Below are positions 33,550 to 42,287 of a stretch of DNA of 64,000 bases, in pieces. Positions within the stretch are counted from its first letter, which is position 1. Each line of letters starts with the position of its first letter. The notes below the pieces were generated by a model, which searched no databases, was not told the DNA's origin, and was given only the letters and a program-made list of their open reading frames with translations. The DNA comes from Anaerolineales bacterium (GTDB lineage Bacteria > Chloroflexota > Anaerolineae > Aggregatilineales > UBA2796): NCBI GenBank assembly GCA_015075625.1, contig JABTTZ010000002.1, positions 1,221,855 to 1,285,854 of the forward strand. The letters are read 5' to 3'. A program made the position numbers and the translations under genes.

Positions 33550-33578
33550 TTATAGAACTTTCGTTCGGCAGCGTCAAG
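33550..33578 (-). promoter_or_regulatory. Promoter of ssb
   Basis: TTGACG (33578-33573) and TATAAT (33555-33550) separated by 17 bases on the minus strand; a second TATAAT follows directly (33549-33544). Confidence 0.82.
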
Positions 33579-33735
33579 TGGGAATGGACTTCCTCAGCAC
33601 CTATCCAAAAGTCCTGTATCAGGCTGAGGCTGCCTTTCACTAATTGCAGACGAGGGGGCGCGTCCATCAGGAAGATAGGCAAAATATTCCCTATCCGCCA
33701 CGCCTCGTCTCTCTGTAGGGGCGACCCCGTGTGGT

Positions 33736-33880
33736 CGCCCGCCGCTAAAGTCGCGGGCTGAAAGCAACTGCCCTTTCGGGGCTTGACAACCCTGACCCCA
33801 CCTCGTACACAGGGAAAGGGGAGAAATTCTTCGGGTGAGGGGGAAGCCCCCTCAAAGACGTGATTCCCCCTTCTCCCCCC
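33736..33880. repeat. Composite intergenic repeat upstream of ssb
   Basis: A two-hairpin module (33736-33785: CCCGCCGCTAAAGTCGCGGGC, GAAAGCA, CTTTCGGGGCTTG) is followed by CACCTCGTACACAGGGAAAG and a GAGGGGGAAGCCCCCTC stem that also belongs to the other repeat family. The 363-base gap 33519-33881 holds only the ssb promoter and this repeat. Confidence 0.65.
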
Positions 33881-33881
33881 A

Positions 33882-34835
33882 CTACCCCATGACGATGATC
33901 ACTTTGCCTTTGGCGCGTCCGCTTTCCAGATAGCGAATTGCCTCTGGCGTCTCGCTCAGGGTGTAGCAGCGATCAATGACCGTAGTCACCTTGCCGCTCT
34001 CTAAAAGGTCTTTGAGGATCGCCAAATCCGCCTGATTCGGCTTTGCCGTGCCCATCATGCGGACGGTCTTTCCCCCCCTGAGCATAACGTTGAACATGCG
34101 GGCAAGGGTGGTGAATCCGACAACAACACATACGCCCTCTGGCGAGAGCGCCCGCCGCAGATCCGCCGGGGTGCGGTTGCCAATGACCTCAAGGATCAAG
34201 TCATAGTGTCGCCCGTTTCGGGTGAAGTCCTCTTGGGTATAGTCAATAACATGATCTGCACCGATGGACTGAACCATCGCTTTGTTCGCCCCGCTGCACA
34301 CGGCGGTGACCTCTGCCCCAAACGCTTTGGCAATTTGCACGGCAAATGTCCCTACACCGCCGGACGCGCCATTGATCAAGACCTTCTGCCCGGCGCTCAG
34401 ATTCCCCGTGCGCAGCCCTTGTAAGGCGGTGATCCCCGCCACAGGGACGCCAGCGGCGGACTCAAAGGAGAGATTGGCGGGTTTCAACACGAGCGAGTCC
34501 GCACGCACACAGACATACTCGGCAAAGCCACCTAAGCCAGCCGCGGAAAGGTCGCCAAAGACCTCATCGCCCGGGCGCAGGGTGGTGACGTTTGTCCCCA
34601 CTGCCTCCACCCGCCCGGCAATATCCGCGCCGAGGCGATGATTTTTCGGTTTGCGCAGCCCACCATCCAAGCGGACGAGGAACGGTTTCGCCCGCATCAG
34701 GTGCCAATCCAACGGGTTTGCCCCCGCCGCGTGAATCTTCACCAAAACCTCATCTGCTTTAGGCGTTGGGGTGGCTACCTCCCGCAGGTGAAGGACATCC
34801 GGTGATCCATACCGTGTATAGAGAATTGTTTTCAT
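33882..34835 (-). CDS. Zinc-independent medium-chain NAD(P)H oxidoreductase (quinone reductase type)
   Basis: A 317-residue MDR-family enzyme. The N-terminal GroES-like domain holds GANPLDWHLMRA, GADIAGRVEAVG and PGDEVFG. The Rossmann domain carries AAGVPVAGITALQGL and the NADP-binding GASGGVGTFAVQIAKAFGA. The zinc ligands of alcohol dehydrogenases are absent. The family includes quinone reductases and enone reductases, so the substrate is not assigned. ATG 34835; GGGAGAG precedes by about 13 bases. It is a single gene between two repeat-filled gaps. Confidence 0.9.
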   Translation of the reverse strand: MKTILYTRYGSPDVLHLREVATPTPKADEVLVKIHAAGANPLDWHLMRAKPFLVRLDGGLRKPKNHRLGADIAGRVEAVGTNVTTLRPGDEVFGDLSAAGLGGFAEYVCVRADSLVLKPANLSFESAAGVPVAGITALQGLRTGNLSAGQKVLINGASGGVGTFAVQIAKAFGAEVTAVCSGANKAMVQSIGADHVIDYTQEDFTRNGRHYDLILEVIGNRTPADLRRALSPEGVCVVVGFTTLARMFNVMLRGGKTVRMMGTAKPNQADLAILKDLLESGKVTTVIDRCYTLSETPEAIRYLESGRAKGKVIIVMG

Positions 34836-34950
34836 GCGTTTTTTACACTCTCCCTGATGTAGCTCATTCGGTATGGGGCTTTACGTGGGCAAGGTGAAGT
34901 AAGTTGCGGGGGGGTGTGTCAGTGGGGATGATGCCCCATCGGATTGATCG

Positions 34951-35105
34951 ATAGGACTTACGCAGTTGACCGTGTTTACCCTGTATTCATCGAAAGCGAA
35001 CGTTTGAGGGGGAAGTTCCCTCACCCCCTCGCCCGCAGAATTTCTCCCCTTTTCCTGTGAACGGGGAAAGGCGGCTGCTGCGCAGTAACCGGGGATAGGG
35101 ATTCT
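34951..35105. repeat. Repeat mosaic: family B left end fused to the GCGCAGTAACC block
   Basis: 34951-35020 is nearly identical to 63896-63965 (ACTTACGCAGTTGA, GTGTTTACCCTGTATTCATC, TTTGAGGGGGAAG). It then runs into 35040-35105, the block CCTGTGAACGGGGAAAGG, CTGCTGCGCAGTAACC, GATAGGGATTC seen also at 8829-8903 and 58381-58445. The gap 34836-35128 otherwise shows nothing. Confidence 0.7.
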
Positions 35106-35128
35106 TTAGAAATTTTCGTGACGAACGA

Positions 35129-35524
35129 CTAGCCCATTTTCAAAATGGTTTCACCGTGCGGGGCAATCATGTGGCGGCAAAAGGTCAATGCCTCTGCCTC
35201 GGTGGGGAAGAACTTTGCACGGTTAAAGCGGATCAGGCGCAGCCCCATCTGAACAATCGAGCGCGTCAACTGATTCGCTTCGACAAAGACAACAAACCCC
35301 GTGCGCGGGTGGGTAAACCCTGGGTGCTGGCGAAAACGCAGCACGCCACGCGGCTCCCGGATCGTCCCTTCCAGGTTAACAATGAAATGGACGGGATGAT
35401 CGGCGGCATCGAGCATCCCTTTGGCAGCGGGGAACGTTTCGGCAAACTCATGCATGTCCCAGGGGTCGGCGCAGATTTGGTGAATAATCCACCCATCCTC
35501 AATCAAGCGAATACTGACAGGCAT
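35129..35524 (-). CDS. Small STAS/SpoIIAA-like fold protein
   Basis: The 131-residue product has alternating strands and helices (IRLIEDGWIIHQICADPWDM, PVHFIVNLEGT, GFVVFVEANQLTRSIVQMGL, FFPTEAEALTFCRHM), as in STAS/SpoIIAA-like proteins. No phosphorylatable Ser in the usual place was identified. ATG 35524 follows GGGAGGAG. It has the same length and secondary-structure order as the gene at 53319-53822, including the C-terminal 'marker strand then helix' end, but sequence identity looks low. Function unknown. Confidence 0.6.
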   Translation of the reverse strand: MPVSIRLIEDGWIIHQICADPWDMHEFAETFPAAKGMLDAADHPVHFIVNLEGTIREPRGVLRFRQHPGFTHPRTGFVVFVEANQLTRSIVQMGLRLIRFNRAKFFPTEAEALTFCRHMIAPHGETILKMG

Positions 35525-35615
35525 AATGGACACTCCTCCCGAACGTATTCTCACAAATACACTCAGATGTTCCAATTATACATTTATTTTTTAGTTATGG
35601 CATAACATGCATAAA

Positions 35616-36287
35616 TCAATTTTTGGGAAAAATGACCTGATCGGCATTGTGTTCGGTCAGTGTCGCTCCGCGCCCATCGGCGCCATGTTGGTCGGCAAGA
35701 TAGGCGCTGAGGGCAAGGTATTCCTCTTTGCTGAGGACACCCGGCGCTTGATAGGGCATTGTCCCCTGCATGTAGATATAAAGGACGAAGGCGGAGGGGT
35801 AATTGGCAAGAGCGCCCTCGCCCATGACCGGTGGGGCAACCTTGCGCATCGAAAAGCCATCGGGGGGATGGTTTGCCCCGTGACAGCCCGCTTGTGTACA
35901 GGTTTGGTGTTCGGGCAGCCACGCCGAACGCCACGCCTCCAGCCCTTGCCCACGATCTCCGTGACAGGTGGCGCACCACTGCGTATATGTCTTGCGCCCA
36001 ATGGCAAGCTGTCCAGCATCAAAGGTGTTTGTGCGGGCGGTGGGGACGTTCGCCGCAAAGTTGGGCGTGGCAACCCCAAAGGAACTGCGGGTGGCAGGAG
36101 GGGCAACAACGCCGCGATCCGAGGTGGGAAAGGGGGTGTGCGTCGGGGTGATGGTCAGCGGCGGCAGGCACGCGCACAACGGGCGGGCTTGCCTATACAG
36201 CGAGATGAGGGCAAAGCTCACCAGAAGGAAGACCAACCCACCCCATAGGATTACCGCTGGGCGGGAACGGGAACGACGAACAAACAT
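35616..36287 (-). CDS. Membrane-anchored c-type cytochrome
   Basis: The 223-residue protein has an N-terminal membrane span (about 10-31, ILWGGLVFLLVSFALISLY), a Thr/Pro linker and a cytochrome c domain (about 88-205). CATCH at about 104-108 is a normal haem attachment site (CxxCH). A second sequence, CTQAGCH (about 128-134), is CxxxxCH and would be an atypical site, or a structural Cys pair. MPYQAPGVLS supplies a Met ligand. It would act on the outer face of the membrane. ATG 36287 follows GAGAGG. It follows the efflux-like genes by 78 bases but may be an independent unit. Confidence 0.82.
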   Translation of the reverse strand: MFVRRSRSRPAVILWGGLVFLLVSFALISLYRQARPLCACLPPLTITPTHTPFPTSDRGVVAPPATRSSFGVATPNFAANVPTARTNTFDAGQLAIGRKTYTQWCATCHGDRGQGLEAWRSAWLPEHQTCTQAGCHGANHPPDGFSMRKVAPPVMGEGALANYPSAFVLYIYMQGTMPYQAPGVLSKEEYLALSAYLADQHGADGRGATLTEHNADQVIFPKN

Positions 36288-36365
36288 CCAGCGCCTCTCA
36301 GCCTAGCCAACGTAGTCAAACTGCTGATGATCAACCAGCGTGTGGTTTGAGCGTTAGTATAGGGG

Positions 36366-36992
36366 TTATTTTGCCGGATCGACATTAACGATCACACAGA
36401 GGACAACATGCGCCCCCCCCTCTTGCAAGCGGAACGCCAAAACATCAACCTGATCCCCCGCGAACACGCCCCCCCGCGTGATCTCTCGTCCCGCGGAAGT
36501 GACGAAGCGGTTAAAGGGGAAAAACGGCAGCGTTTCATCGCGCCCTATCCCGTTTTCGTCCACCGTCGCTACGGTGATCTCCCGCTCGCTGATGCGGACG
36601 AGTTTCCCCGCTGCTGTTTTCAGCGCTGTGGGGTCAAAGGTGCGGGGTTGCGGTGTTGGCGTCGGGACGCCATCGGGGAGGGCTGTTGGACGAGGAAAGA
36701 GAGCGCTCATGCCGCGAAAGGCAGAACTATTGCGCAGATCGTTGAAACAGGGCTGAAACTGCTGGAATGCCTGTGCCGCTTGCCCGCCTGCTGCCACAAG
36801 GGTTGCCAGACGGGGACCCTGTGTATAGCCCGCCACCGCCCCACACATAAAGATGAGCAGCGCCGCCCCGAAATAGCCCCAAAAGCGGGCAAAGCGCCGT
36901 CGTCGCCTCGGCGTGGGGGGTGATGGGTCGTTCCCCCAACGAGGGAGGGCGGCAGTCTCCGAGGGGGAATCCGGCGTGTGAAGCGCCACCAT
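36366..36992 (-). CDS. Membrane-anchored protein of unknown function
   Basis: The 208-residue protein has an Arg-rich cytoplasmic N-terminus (PPTPRRRRRFARFW), one membrane span at about 38-58 and a Pro/Thr linker near 105-120. The C-terminal ~85 residues (LVRISEREITVATVDENG ... GGVFAGDQVDVLAFR) resemble a small beta-barrel of the DUF5666 kind; that is a guess. ATG 36992 overlaps the stop of the adaptor gene (ATGA), so it belongs to the same operon and probably works with the adaptor/permease pair. Confidence 0.7.
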   Translation of the reverse strand: MVALHTPDSPSETAALPRWGNDPSPPTPRRRRRFARFWGYFGAALLIFMCGAVAGYTQGPRLATLVAAGGQAAQAFQQFQPCFNDLRNSSAFRGMSALFPRPTALPDGVPTPTPQPRTFDPTALKTAAGKLVRISEREITVATVDENGIGRDETLPFFPFNRFVTSAGREITRGGVFAGDQVDVLAFRLQEGGAHVVLCVIVNVDPAK

Positions 36993-38419
36993 CAGTTCCC
37001 CGCTCCGGTGCGTCCTTCGATGAGAACTTTCTGCCCTTCGCGCAGACCCTCGCCGCTAATCTCCGTCACACTGTCTGCCGATAAGCCAATCTCAACGGAA
37101 ATTTCTGTCGTCGTCCCATCGGAGCGTTCGATAAGGATAAACCGCCCCCCGTCCGCCCCCCGACGGATTGCCCGCGTGGCAACGACAAGGACGTTTTCCC
37201 GCGTGGCAAGGATAATCTCCACATCGGCGCTCATGTTCAGAAAGAGCGGCACATCGCCTTTGAGGGCAATGCGGACGGGGTAGGCAATAACGCCCTGATT
37301 GTTCTGCCCAACGGCGCTTTTGCTCTCCACCGTTCCGTTAAAGACCTGATCAAAGGGCAGTCCCTGCAAGGTGAAGCGGACGGGCAGCTCCCCTACCACG
37401 CGGGATATATCGTTTTCATCAACGAGCGTTTCAAGGTAAATGGAGGATGTATCGGCAATGACGAACGCCGCCCCCGCCGCCCCGCCGCTGCTGCCTACTG
37501 TTCCGCCAGCGGTAATGTTCACCGCCGCGATGATCCCTTTCACCGGCGATTTTAGGACGGCATCCGTAAGGTTTTCCTCCGCCGCGCTCACGTTCAACTT
37601 CGCCTGTGCCAGTTGCGCCTCGGCAATAGCAATCTGTTCAGGAGTTGCCCCGCGCAGCAGCGTATCCAGGGCGACCTTTGCCTGCTCAACCCCGGCTTGG
37701 GCAGAGACGACGCTGGCATCGCCCGACTGCGCCCGTTTTGCGCTGTCGCAGGTTGCCTGCCCCACCTCCATCTGATCCCGCGCCGATTTCAACGCCCGCC
37801 CCGCTGGAGAGTTGGCGTCAGGGCGGAACTCACTATCAAACTGAAAGCCATCGGTCAGGTAATTCTTGTATGCCTGCTCCGCCGTCATAAGCGCCTGCGT
37901 GAGGCTGCCCACATTGGTACAGCTTGTGGTGATCGCGTTGCGCTGATTATCAAACTGCGCTTGCGCTTGCGCCAACGCCGCCTCTGCTTGTGCCAGTGTC
38001 GCTTTCGCACGGGCAATCTGATCCGCTGTTGCCGGGCGGATGGTTGTATCGTAGTTTGCTTGCTGAATGGTTCGGCTCAGCCGCGCCTGTTCCAAAGAGC
38101 GGGTCAAGGCTGCCTCATCGAGCGTGGCAAGGGTATCGCCCACAGCGACGGCATCGCCCGCACGAACAACGACGGTAGCAACCTTACCCGCTGTATCAAA
38201 ATTGACATTCACGGTTTGGATGGGGCGGAGTGTGCCGGAGACATTCAGCACATCGTCAAGGGTGCGCCGTTCGATGTAGGCGGCGTTCGTCGCCGTGCCA
38301 CCTAGCCGCGCTGCAAGCTGCGGACGAACGACAACGAGGAAGAAAACCGCCCCCAAACATAAAAAGACCCCACCCGCCATGAGCAGCCAACGCCCGATCC
38401 GTGCCAATGATTTCAGCAT
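36992..38419 (-). CDS. HlyD/MacA-type membrane fusion (periplasmic adaptor) protein
   Basis: The 475-residue chain begins with a membrane span (about 10-30), then a lipoyl-like half (TLDDVLNVSGTLRPIQT, VVVRAGDAVAVGDTLATLDE), a long Ala/Gln-rich coiled coil (about 110-300, AEAALAQAQAQFDNQ) and a beta-barrel region (LKSPVKGIIAAVNI, IYLETLVDENDISRV). These are the domains of RND/MacA-type adaptors, which connect an inner-membrane pump to the outside. The coiled coil is longer than usual. ATG 38419 is used; the frame extends upstream to 38494. The permease gene lies 95 bases upstream. No ABC ATPase gene is in between. Confidence 0.87.
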   Translation of the reverse strand: MLKSLARIGRWLLMAGGVFLCLGAVFFLVVVRPQLAARLGGTATNAAYIERRTLDDVLNVSGTLRPIQTVNVNFDTAGKVATVVVRAGDAVAVGDTLATLDEAALTRSLEQARLSRTIQQANYDTTIRPATADQIARAKATLAQAEAALAQAQAQFDNQRNAITTSCTNVGSLTQALMTAEQAYKNYLTDGFQFDSEFRPDANSPAGRALKSARDQMEVGQATCDSAKRAQSGDASVVSAQAGVEQAKVALDTLLRGATPEQIAIAEAQLAQAKLNVSAAEENLTDAVLKSPVKGIIAAVNITAGGTVGSSGGAAGAAFVIADTSSIYLETLVDENDISRVVGELPVRFTLQGLPFDQVFNGTVESKSAVGQNNQGVIAYPVRIALKGDVPLFLNMSADVEIILATRENVLVVATRAIRRGADGGRFILIERSDGTTTEISVEIGLSADSVTEISGEGLREGQKVLIEGRTGAGN

Positions 38420-38514
38420 GTAGATTCCTAAAGTGTCCCTGTCCCTTTGGTGCTTGTCTTTCAAAACGATAGCGTCTTCGAGGGCAAATGCCAACCCCCC
38501 TTTGGCGAAGCGCT

Positions 38515-39777
38515 CTATTCTGTCCGCAAGGCATGGACGGGGATCATCTGGCTGGCACGGAGTGCGGGCAAAACCCCCGCCCCAATGCCCACCACCGTCG
38601 CTAAGATCATCCCAAAGAGGATCAGCGCCGGATCGATAATGACCAGATTCCCTTGAATTTTGCTGACATCAATGGGCAAAAACTGCGCTCCTGTGCCATC
38701 GCCAACGCCATTCGCCACCGCGTTGTTGATCACCTGCCCTAAGGCGAGCGCCGTCCCCACCCCCGCCAGCCCGCCAAAAAAGCCCACCGCCCCCGCTTCG
38801 ATGAGGAACACCGTCAAAATTGCCCGATCCGTTGCCCCGATTGCCTTCATAATCCCGATCTCGCGGGTGCGCTCCAAAATTGCCATGGTCATGGTGTTGG
38901 CAACGCCAAAGGCGGCAACAATGAGGGCAACGCCGCCCACCCCACCAAGCATCAGACGCATCGTCCCGAAAAAACCAGTCAGTTGGTTCAGATAGTCCCC
39001 CCCGCCGCTGGCATCAAAGCCCAAGTTACGAATGGCGTTTGCCACATCGTTCGTCACATCACGGCTGGCGGCACGGACGAGGACGGTATCGTAGCTCAGC
39101 TTGTTCATGTCAACCTGTTCTCCGTTCAGGCGTTTCAGGCGGATCACCTCGCTGAGCGGGAGGATCAGCGTTCCATCAAGGAAGGTGTCTTGGATGGCTA
39201 CCGCCCCCGAAATGGTGTAGTTCAAGCGGCGTGTTCCGGCTGAGACTTGAAAGGTGAAGCGTGGCTTTACCGTCTGAAGATCATAGGTGATGGGAATGTA
39301 ATCGCTTGCCTTGGGGTCGAAGAAATTATCTTCCACGCGCCCGCCAATGACGATGGTCTTGGTATCAAGAACAGGCGTCCCCCATTTCATTTTTTCGGCA
39401 AGCCCCGGCAGCAGCGCCGGGTCGATCCCGAAAACACTGGGATAATTGATCAGCTTGTCAACGGTGATCACGATTCCATAAGCCTGCACACCATAAATCA
39501 TCGTGTTCACGCCGGGGATCGCCCGAATCGCTTGGATTGCCTCCTGATCAATGCGCGGGGTCTCGCCGTTGGGGTTATAGCGGGGGTAGACATAAAGTTC
39601 CAGCAAGCTCGTGCTAGAGCCAATCCCCGCTTCGGCAATCGCCTGCAAGCCAACGGTGATGGCAATCAAGAGGATGACCGCCGCCGTCCCCACAAGAACG
39701 CCCCCCGCCGTCATGATCAAACGGGCGCGGGCGCGGGTTAGGTTGCGCAGCGCAAGTTGGGTAAGCTCGTAAAGCAT
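38515..39777 (-). CDS. FtsX/MacB-type ABC transporter permease
   Basis: A 420-residue protein with the MacB/FtsX arrangement: one N-terminal membrane span (about 17-42, with LTRARARLIMTAGGVLVGTA), a ~220-residue extracytoplasmic MacB-PCD domain, and three C-terminal spans (about 280-310, 335-365, 380-405) holding GVANTMTMAILERTREIGIMKAIGA, the coupling-helix sequence. It lacks an ATPase domain. ATG 39777 is used. With the adaptor downstream it forms a two-component set whose ATPase must be encoded elsewhere. Confidence 0.9.
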   Translation of the reverse strand: MLYELTQLALRNLTRARARLIMTAGGVLVGTAAVILLIAITVGLQAIAEAGIGSSTSLLELYVYPRYNPNGETPRIDQEAIQAIRAIPGVNTMIYGVQAYGIVITVDKLINYPSVFGIDPALLPGLAEKMKWGTPVLDTKTIVIGGRVEDNFFDPKASDYIPITYDLQTVKPRFTFQVSAGTRRLNYTISGAVAIQDTFLDGTLILPLSEVIRLKRLNGEQVDMNKLSYDTVLVRAASRDVTNDVANAIRNLGFDASGGGDYLNQLTGFFGTMRLMLGGVGGVALIVAAFGVANTMTMAILERTREIGIMKAIGATDRAILTVFLIEAGAVGFFGGLAGVGTALALGQVINNAVANGVGDGTGAQFLPIDVSKIQGNLVIIDPALILFGMILATVVGIGAGVLPALRASQMIPVHALRTE

Positions 39778-39884
39778 GGTGTGGTGAGTCTCCTCATTGG
39801 GGAGGATCAAGACCTTCTGGCAACACTCCCCCTGATTCTAATCTAATTGACGCACACTGTAACCCTATTTGTTCCCTACGGGAC

Positions 39885-39987
39885 TAGGCGTGTTGACCTG
39901 TTTGGTTCCAAGCCCCGAAGGGGTGGTTCCTCCTAGCCCGCTGCTTTAGCGGCGGAAACGCTGGAGTTACACTGTCCACAGAACCTA
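39885..39987. mobile_element. MITE-like element, family A (TA-flanked), short copy
   Basis: Terminal sequences TAGGCGTGTTGAC (39885 on) and GTCCACAGAACCTA (ending 39987) are imperfect inverted repeats, each flanked by TA. The inside carries a reverse two-hairpin module (39909-39955: AAGCCCCGAAGGGGTGG, CCCGCTGCTTTAGCGGCGG). No transposase frame exists. Its ends match those of the longer copy at 58238-58468. Confidence 0.62.
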
Positions 39988-40087
39988 GAAACAGCGTTAA
40001 CCGCACCTTCTATAGGTGCGCCTACGACGCCACCTCTTAGGACAACTGCCCACATCCCTTGTCAACCGATAAATCCTAGTGATATAC

Positions 40088-40258
40088 TTAGATAAATCAC
40101 CTAACGCAGTTGAGTTTGTTCACCCCCTATTCATCCAAAGGGGCAGATTGAGGGGGGGGTCCCTCTCAAAAATATGCATTCCCCCCTCTCCCGCGTAGTG
40201 GGAGGGGGCTGGGGGGTGAGGGTCTGTGCGTAAGGTGAGTTAGATAAATCACCCAACG
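40088..40258. mobile_element. MITE-like element, family B, between 19-bp direct repeats
   Basis: TTAGATAAATCACCTAACG (40088-40106) and TTAGATAAATCACCCAACG (40240-40258) differ by one base and bracket a ~130-bp insert. The insert's ends are the inverted repeat CCTAACGCA (40100-40108) / TGCGTAAGG (40227-40235). Inside are GAGTTTGTTCACCCCCTATTC and the stem TCTCCCGCGTAGTGGGAGG, as in other family B copies. The gap 39778-40269 thus holds two repeats of different families and no gene. Confidence 0.65.
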
Positions 40259-40269
40259 AGGCACACGCT

Positions 40270-40734
40270 ATGTCTGTCACCAAACTCAACGCGGATCGCC
40301 GCGTCGATCACAGCGCCCTACGGACAAATCAGGGATTCATCATTGGCTTGCTCATCCTCGCCTTCATCCTAAATGCTCCCCCCATCGTCGCCTTCGTCTG
40401 TGCGGTGATGCTCATTGGGACGGCGATTCCCACTGCTGGATTGTTCAAAGCAGTTTATTTCTCGGTGTTAAAACCCGCCGGAATCGTCCAGCCCGCTGTG
40501 AAAACGGATAATCCTGAACCCCATTTATTTGCCCAAGGCGTGGGTGGGGGTGTGTTGATCGTGGCGACGCTGCTGCTTGTGGCTGGCTCAGCATTGGGAT
40601 GGGTGCTGTCATGGGTGGTGGTTGCTCTGGCGGCGCTGAATCTCTTTGCCGGTATTTGCGTCGGCTGTCTCATGTATTATGGATTCAACCGTTTAGGTGT
40701 CCCCGGCTTCACCCGCGCCCCCATCTCCGGTTAA
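40270..40734 (+). CDS. DUF4395 membrane protein
   Basis: A 154-residue protein with about four membrane spans. The first half has the DUF4395 start (VDHSALRTNQGFIIGLLILAF) and the end has the conserved AGICVGCLMYYGFNRLGVPGF, with a Cys pair-like GCL near the membrane face. DUF4395 proteins commonly sit beside thioredoxin-like genes; here a membrane-anchored thioredoxin follows 18 bases later, which supports a redox partnership. ATG 40270 lies just after the second arm of a direct repeat (40240-40258); no strong Shine-Dalgarno is seen, so that repeat sequence (ACGAGGC) may provide it. Confidence 0.85.
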   Translation: MSVTKLNADRRVDHSALRTNQGFIIGLLILAFILNAPPIVAFVCAVMLIGTAIPTAGLFKAVYFSVLKPAGIVQPAVKTDNPEPHLFAQGVGGGVLIVATLLLVAGSALGWVLSWVVVALAALNLFAGICVGCLMYYGFNRLGVPGFTRAPISG

Positions 40735-40752
40735 GAGGATTACAGAATACCC

Positions 40753-41160
40753 ATGCCCGAACGTGCTGTGTTTGCCCTTCTAATCATCCTCGGCGGCGTC
40801 CTTGCGTGGGCGGCGGTCAACCGTCTCTTGCTGCGCCGCGCTGCTGCCCACGCCCCCCACGATCCCATCCTCAGCGGAATTCTGAGCAGCCGCCCGACGG
40901 TGGTCTATTTCACAACCCCTTTTTGCGACCCCTGCAAGACTCAGCAGATGCCCGCCCTTCGTCAGCTTCAGGCGGAATTGGGGGAAACCCTTCAGGTGGT
41001 GCAGATTGACGCCACCGAACAACCTGATGCGGCGGATCGTTGGGGGGTGTTCTCTGCCCCAACAACCTTTGTCTTGGATCGGACACAGACTCCCCGCCAT
41101 GTAAATCGAGGGGTTGCCTCGGCAGAGCGTCTGCGCCAGCAGATTGAAGATGTGGCGTAG
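40753..41160 (+). CDS. Membrane-anchored thioredoxin-fold protein
   Basis: A 135-residue protein with an N-terminal span (about 5-25) and a thioredoxin domain with the active-site motif C58-D-P-C61. The cis-Pro stretch appears as SAPTTFVLD. The CDPC motif is a variant of CxPC. It likely reduces or oxidises protein thiols at the membrane together with the preceding DUF4395 protein. ATG 40753 follows GAGGA with good spacing. Confidence 0.88.
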   Translation: MPERAVFALLIILGGVLAWAAVNRLLLRRAAAHAPHDPILSGILSSRPTVVYFTTPFCDPCKTQQMPALRQLQAELGETLQVVQIDATEQPDAADRWGVFSAPTTFVLDRTQTPRHVNRGVASAERLRQQIEDVA

Positions 41161-41240
41161 CGCCTGATTGCTTGCAACCTCCCCCTGCCTCCGGCGTATA
41201 ATACAATAAGATGACCGCGCACGGAGGCGCACCCTAAGCC

Positions 41241-42155
41241 ATGTATTCTGCCTATGATGGCGACCCAAAACCGAAGCGCAAAAACGACGAGGACGATCTC
41301 CATCTCGCCCACGCAGACGATGCCGCTGGTGATTCCCCCGTCGATCTTGATGAGGCGGTGCGGGCGTATCGCGCCAAACGCAAGAATAACGAAGCCTACG
41401 ATGACGATGATGATGACCTTCCCCGTGAAAAGGCAAAGCGCGATTCCCCACCAACCTTTGGCAAGGATGAGCGAAGACGAGACCGGAATTGGGAAGACAA
41501 AATCGAAGCATGGGCAGAGCGTGCCGAGCAATGGGGCGAACATTTTGGGCGTCGCGCCGAGCAATGGGGTGAAAACTTCGGGCGGCGGGCAGAGCAATGG
41601 GGCGACAAAGTTGAGAAGAAATTTTCGCAGCGGTGGGGGAAAGATTTCGCCAAAGGCGTTCAAAACTTCCTAAGCCACCCCTATTCCCCCAATTATCGCG
41701 TCATTGATGAACCCTCAACGCCCGATGAGCGGGTGCTGGCAAGCCTTGCCCATGCCAGCAATCTAGGGTTATTCATCCCCTTTATGTTCTTGATCCCGCT
41801 CTTTATTTACCTTGCTAACCGCACGAAATCGCCCTTTGTGGCACGGCACGCCCTAAACGCCACCGTTGCATCCTTTATGGGAGGGATTGGCTGGCTGCTG
41901 CTGACGACGGGCGCAGTCCTCATCGGCGTGGTGATCACCGTCGCCCTTGCCATCAGCATTGTTGGGATTTTGGCAATTCCCTTTTTGTGGTTGGGCATCG
42001 TCGCTGTGATTTTCGCCTCGGTCTTGATTCCCTTTGGGCTGTTTGCCAGCGCCTTTTTCGGGATCATTGCCGCCTTGCGCAGCAAGACCTTTGATTACCC
42101 CTTTATTGGGCGGCTCACCTACATCCCACGCCGCACCCGCACCGTAGTCGATTAG
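41241..42155 (+). CDS. DUF4870-like membrane protein with repetitive charged N-terminus
   Basis: The C-terminal half (about 155-290) is DUF4870-like: DERVLASLAHASNLGLF, then PLFIYLANRTKSPFVARHALNA and further spans. The N-terminal ~140 residues are highly charged and cytoplasmic. They include acidic runs and near 95-130 three 11-residue repeats of the type AEQWGENFGRR, each periodic enough for an amphipathic helix. At DNA level 41518-41610 is a clear tandem repeat of about 33 bases. GGAGG precedes ATG 41241 by about 12 bases. TATAAT is at 41197-41202. Function unknown. Confidence 0.75.
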   Translation: MYSAYDGDPKPKRKNDEDDLHLAHADDAAGDSPVDLDEAVRAYRAKRKNNEAYDDDDDDLPREKAKRDSPPTFGKDERRRDRNWEDKIEAWAERAEQWGEHFGRRAEQWGENFGRRAEQWGDKVEKKFSQRWGKDFAKGVQNFLSHPYSPNYRVIDEPSTPDERVLASLAHASNLGLFIPFMFLIPLFIYLANRTKSPFVARHALNATVASFMGGIGWLLLTTGAVLIGVVITVALAISIVGILAIPFLWLGIVAVIFASVLIPFGLFASAFFGIIAALRSKTFDYPFIGRLTYIPRRTRTVVD

Positions 42156-42287
42156 AGACCCCGCCCTATACACACAGGAAAGGGAGCAAGACAGGGGCGC
42201 GGGTGAGGGGTGTCCGTATCGCTCTAGTTCAGTATCCTCCCTCGTTGGGCGGCGTTGTCCTACCCCCTGATCACCGCGAAAAATGCT

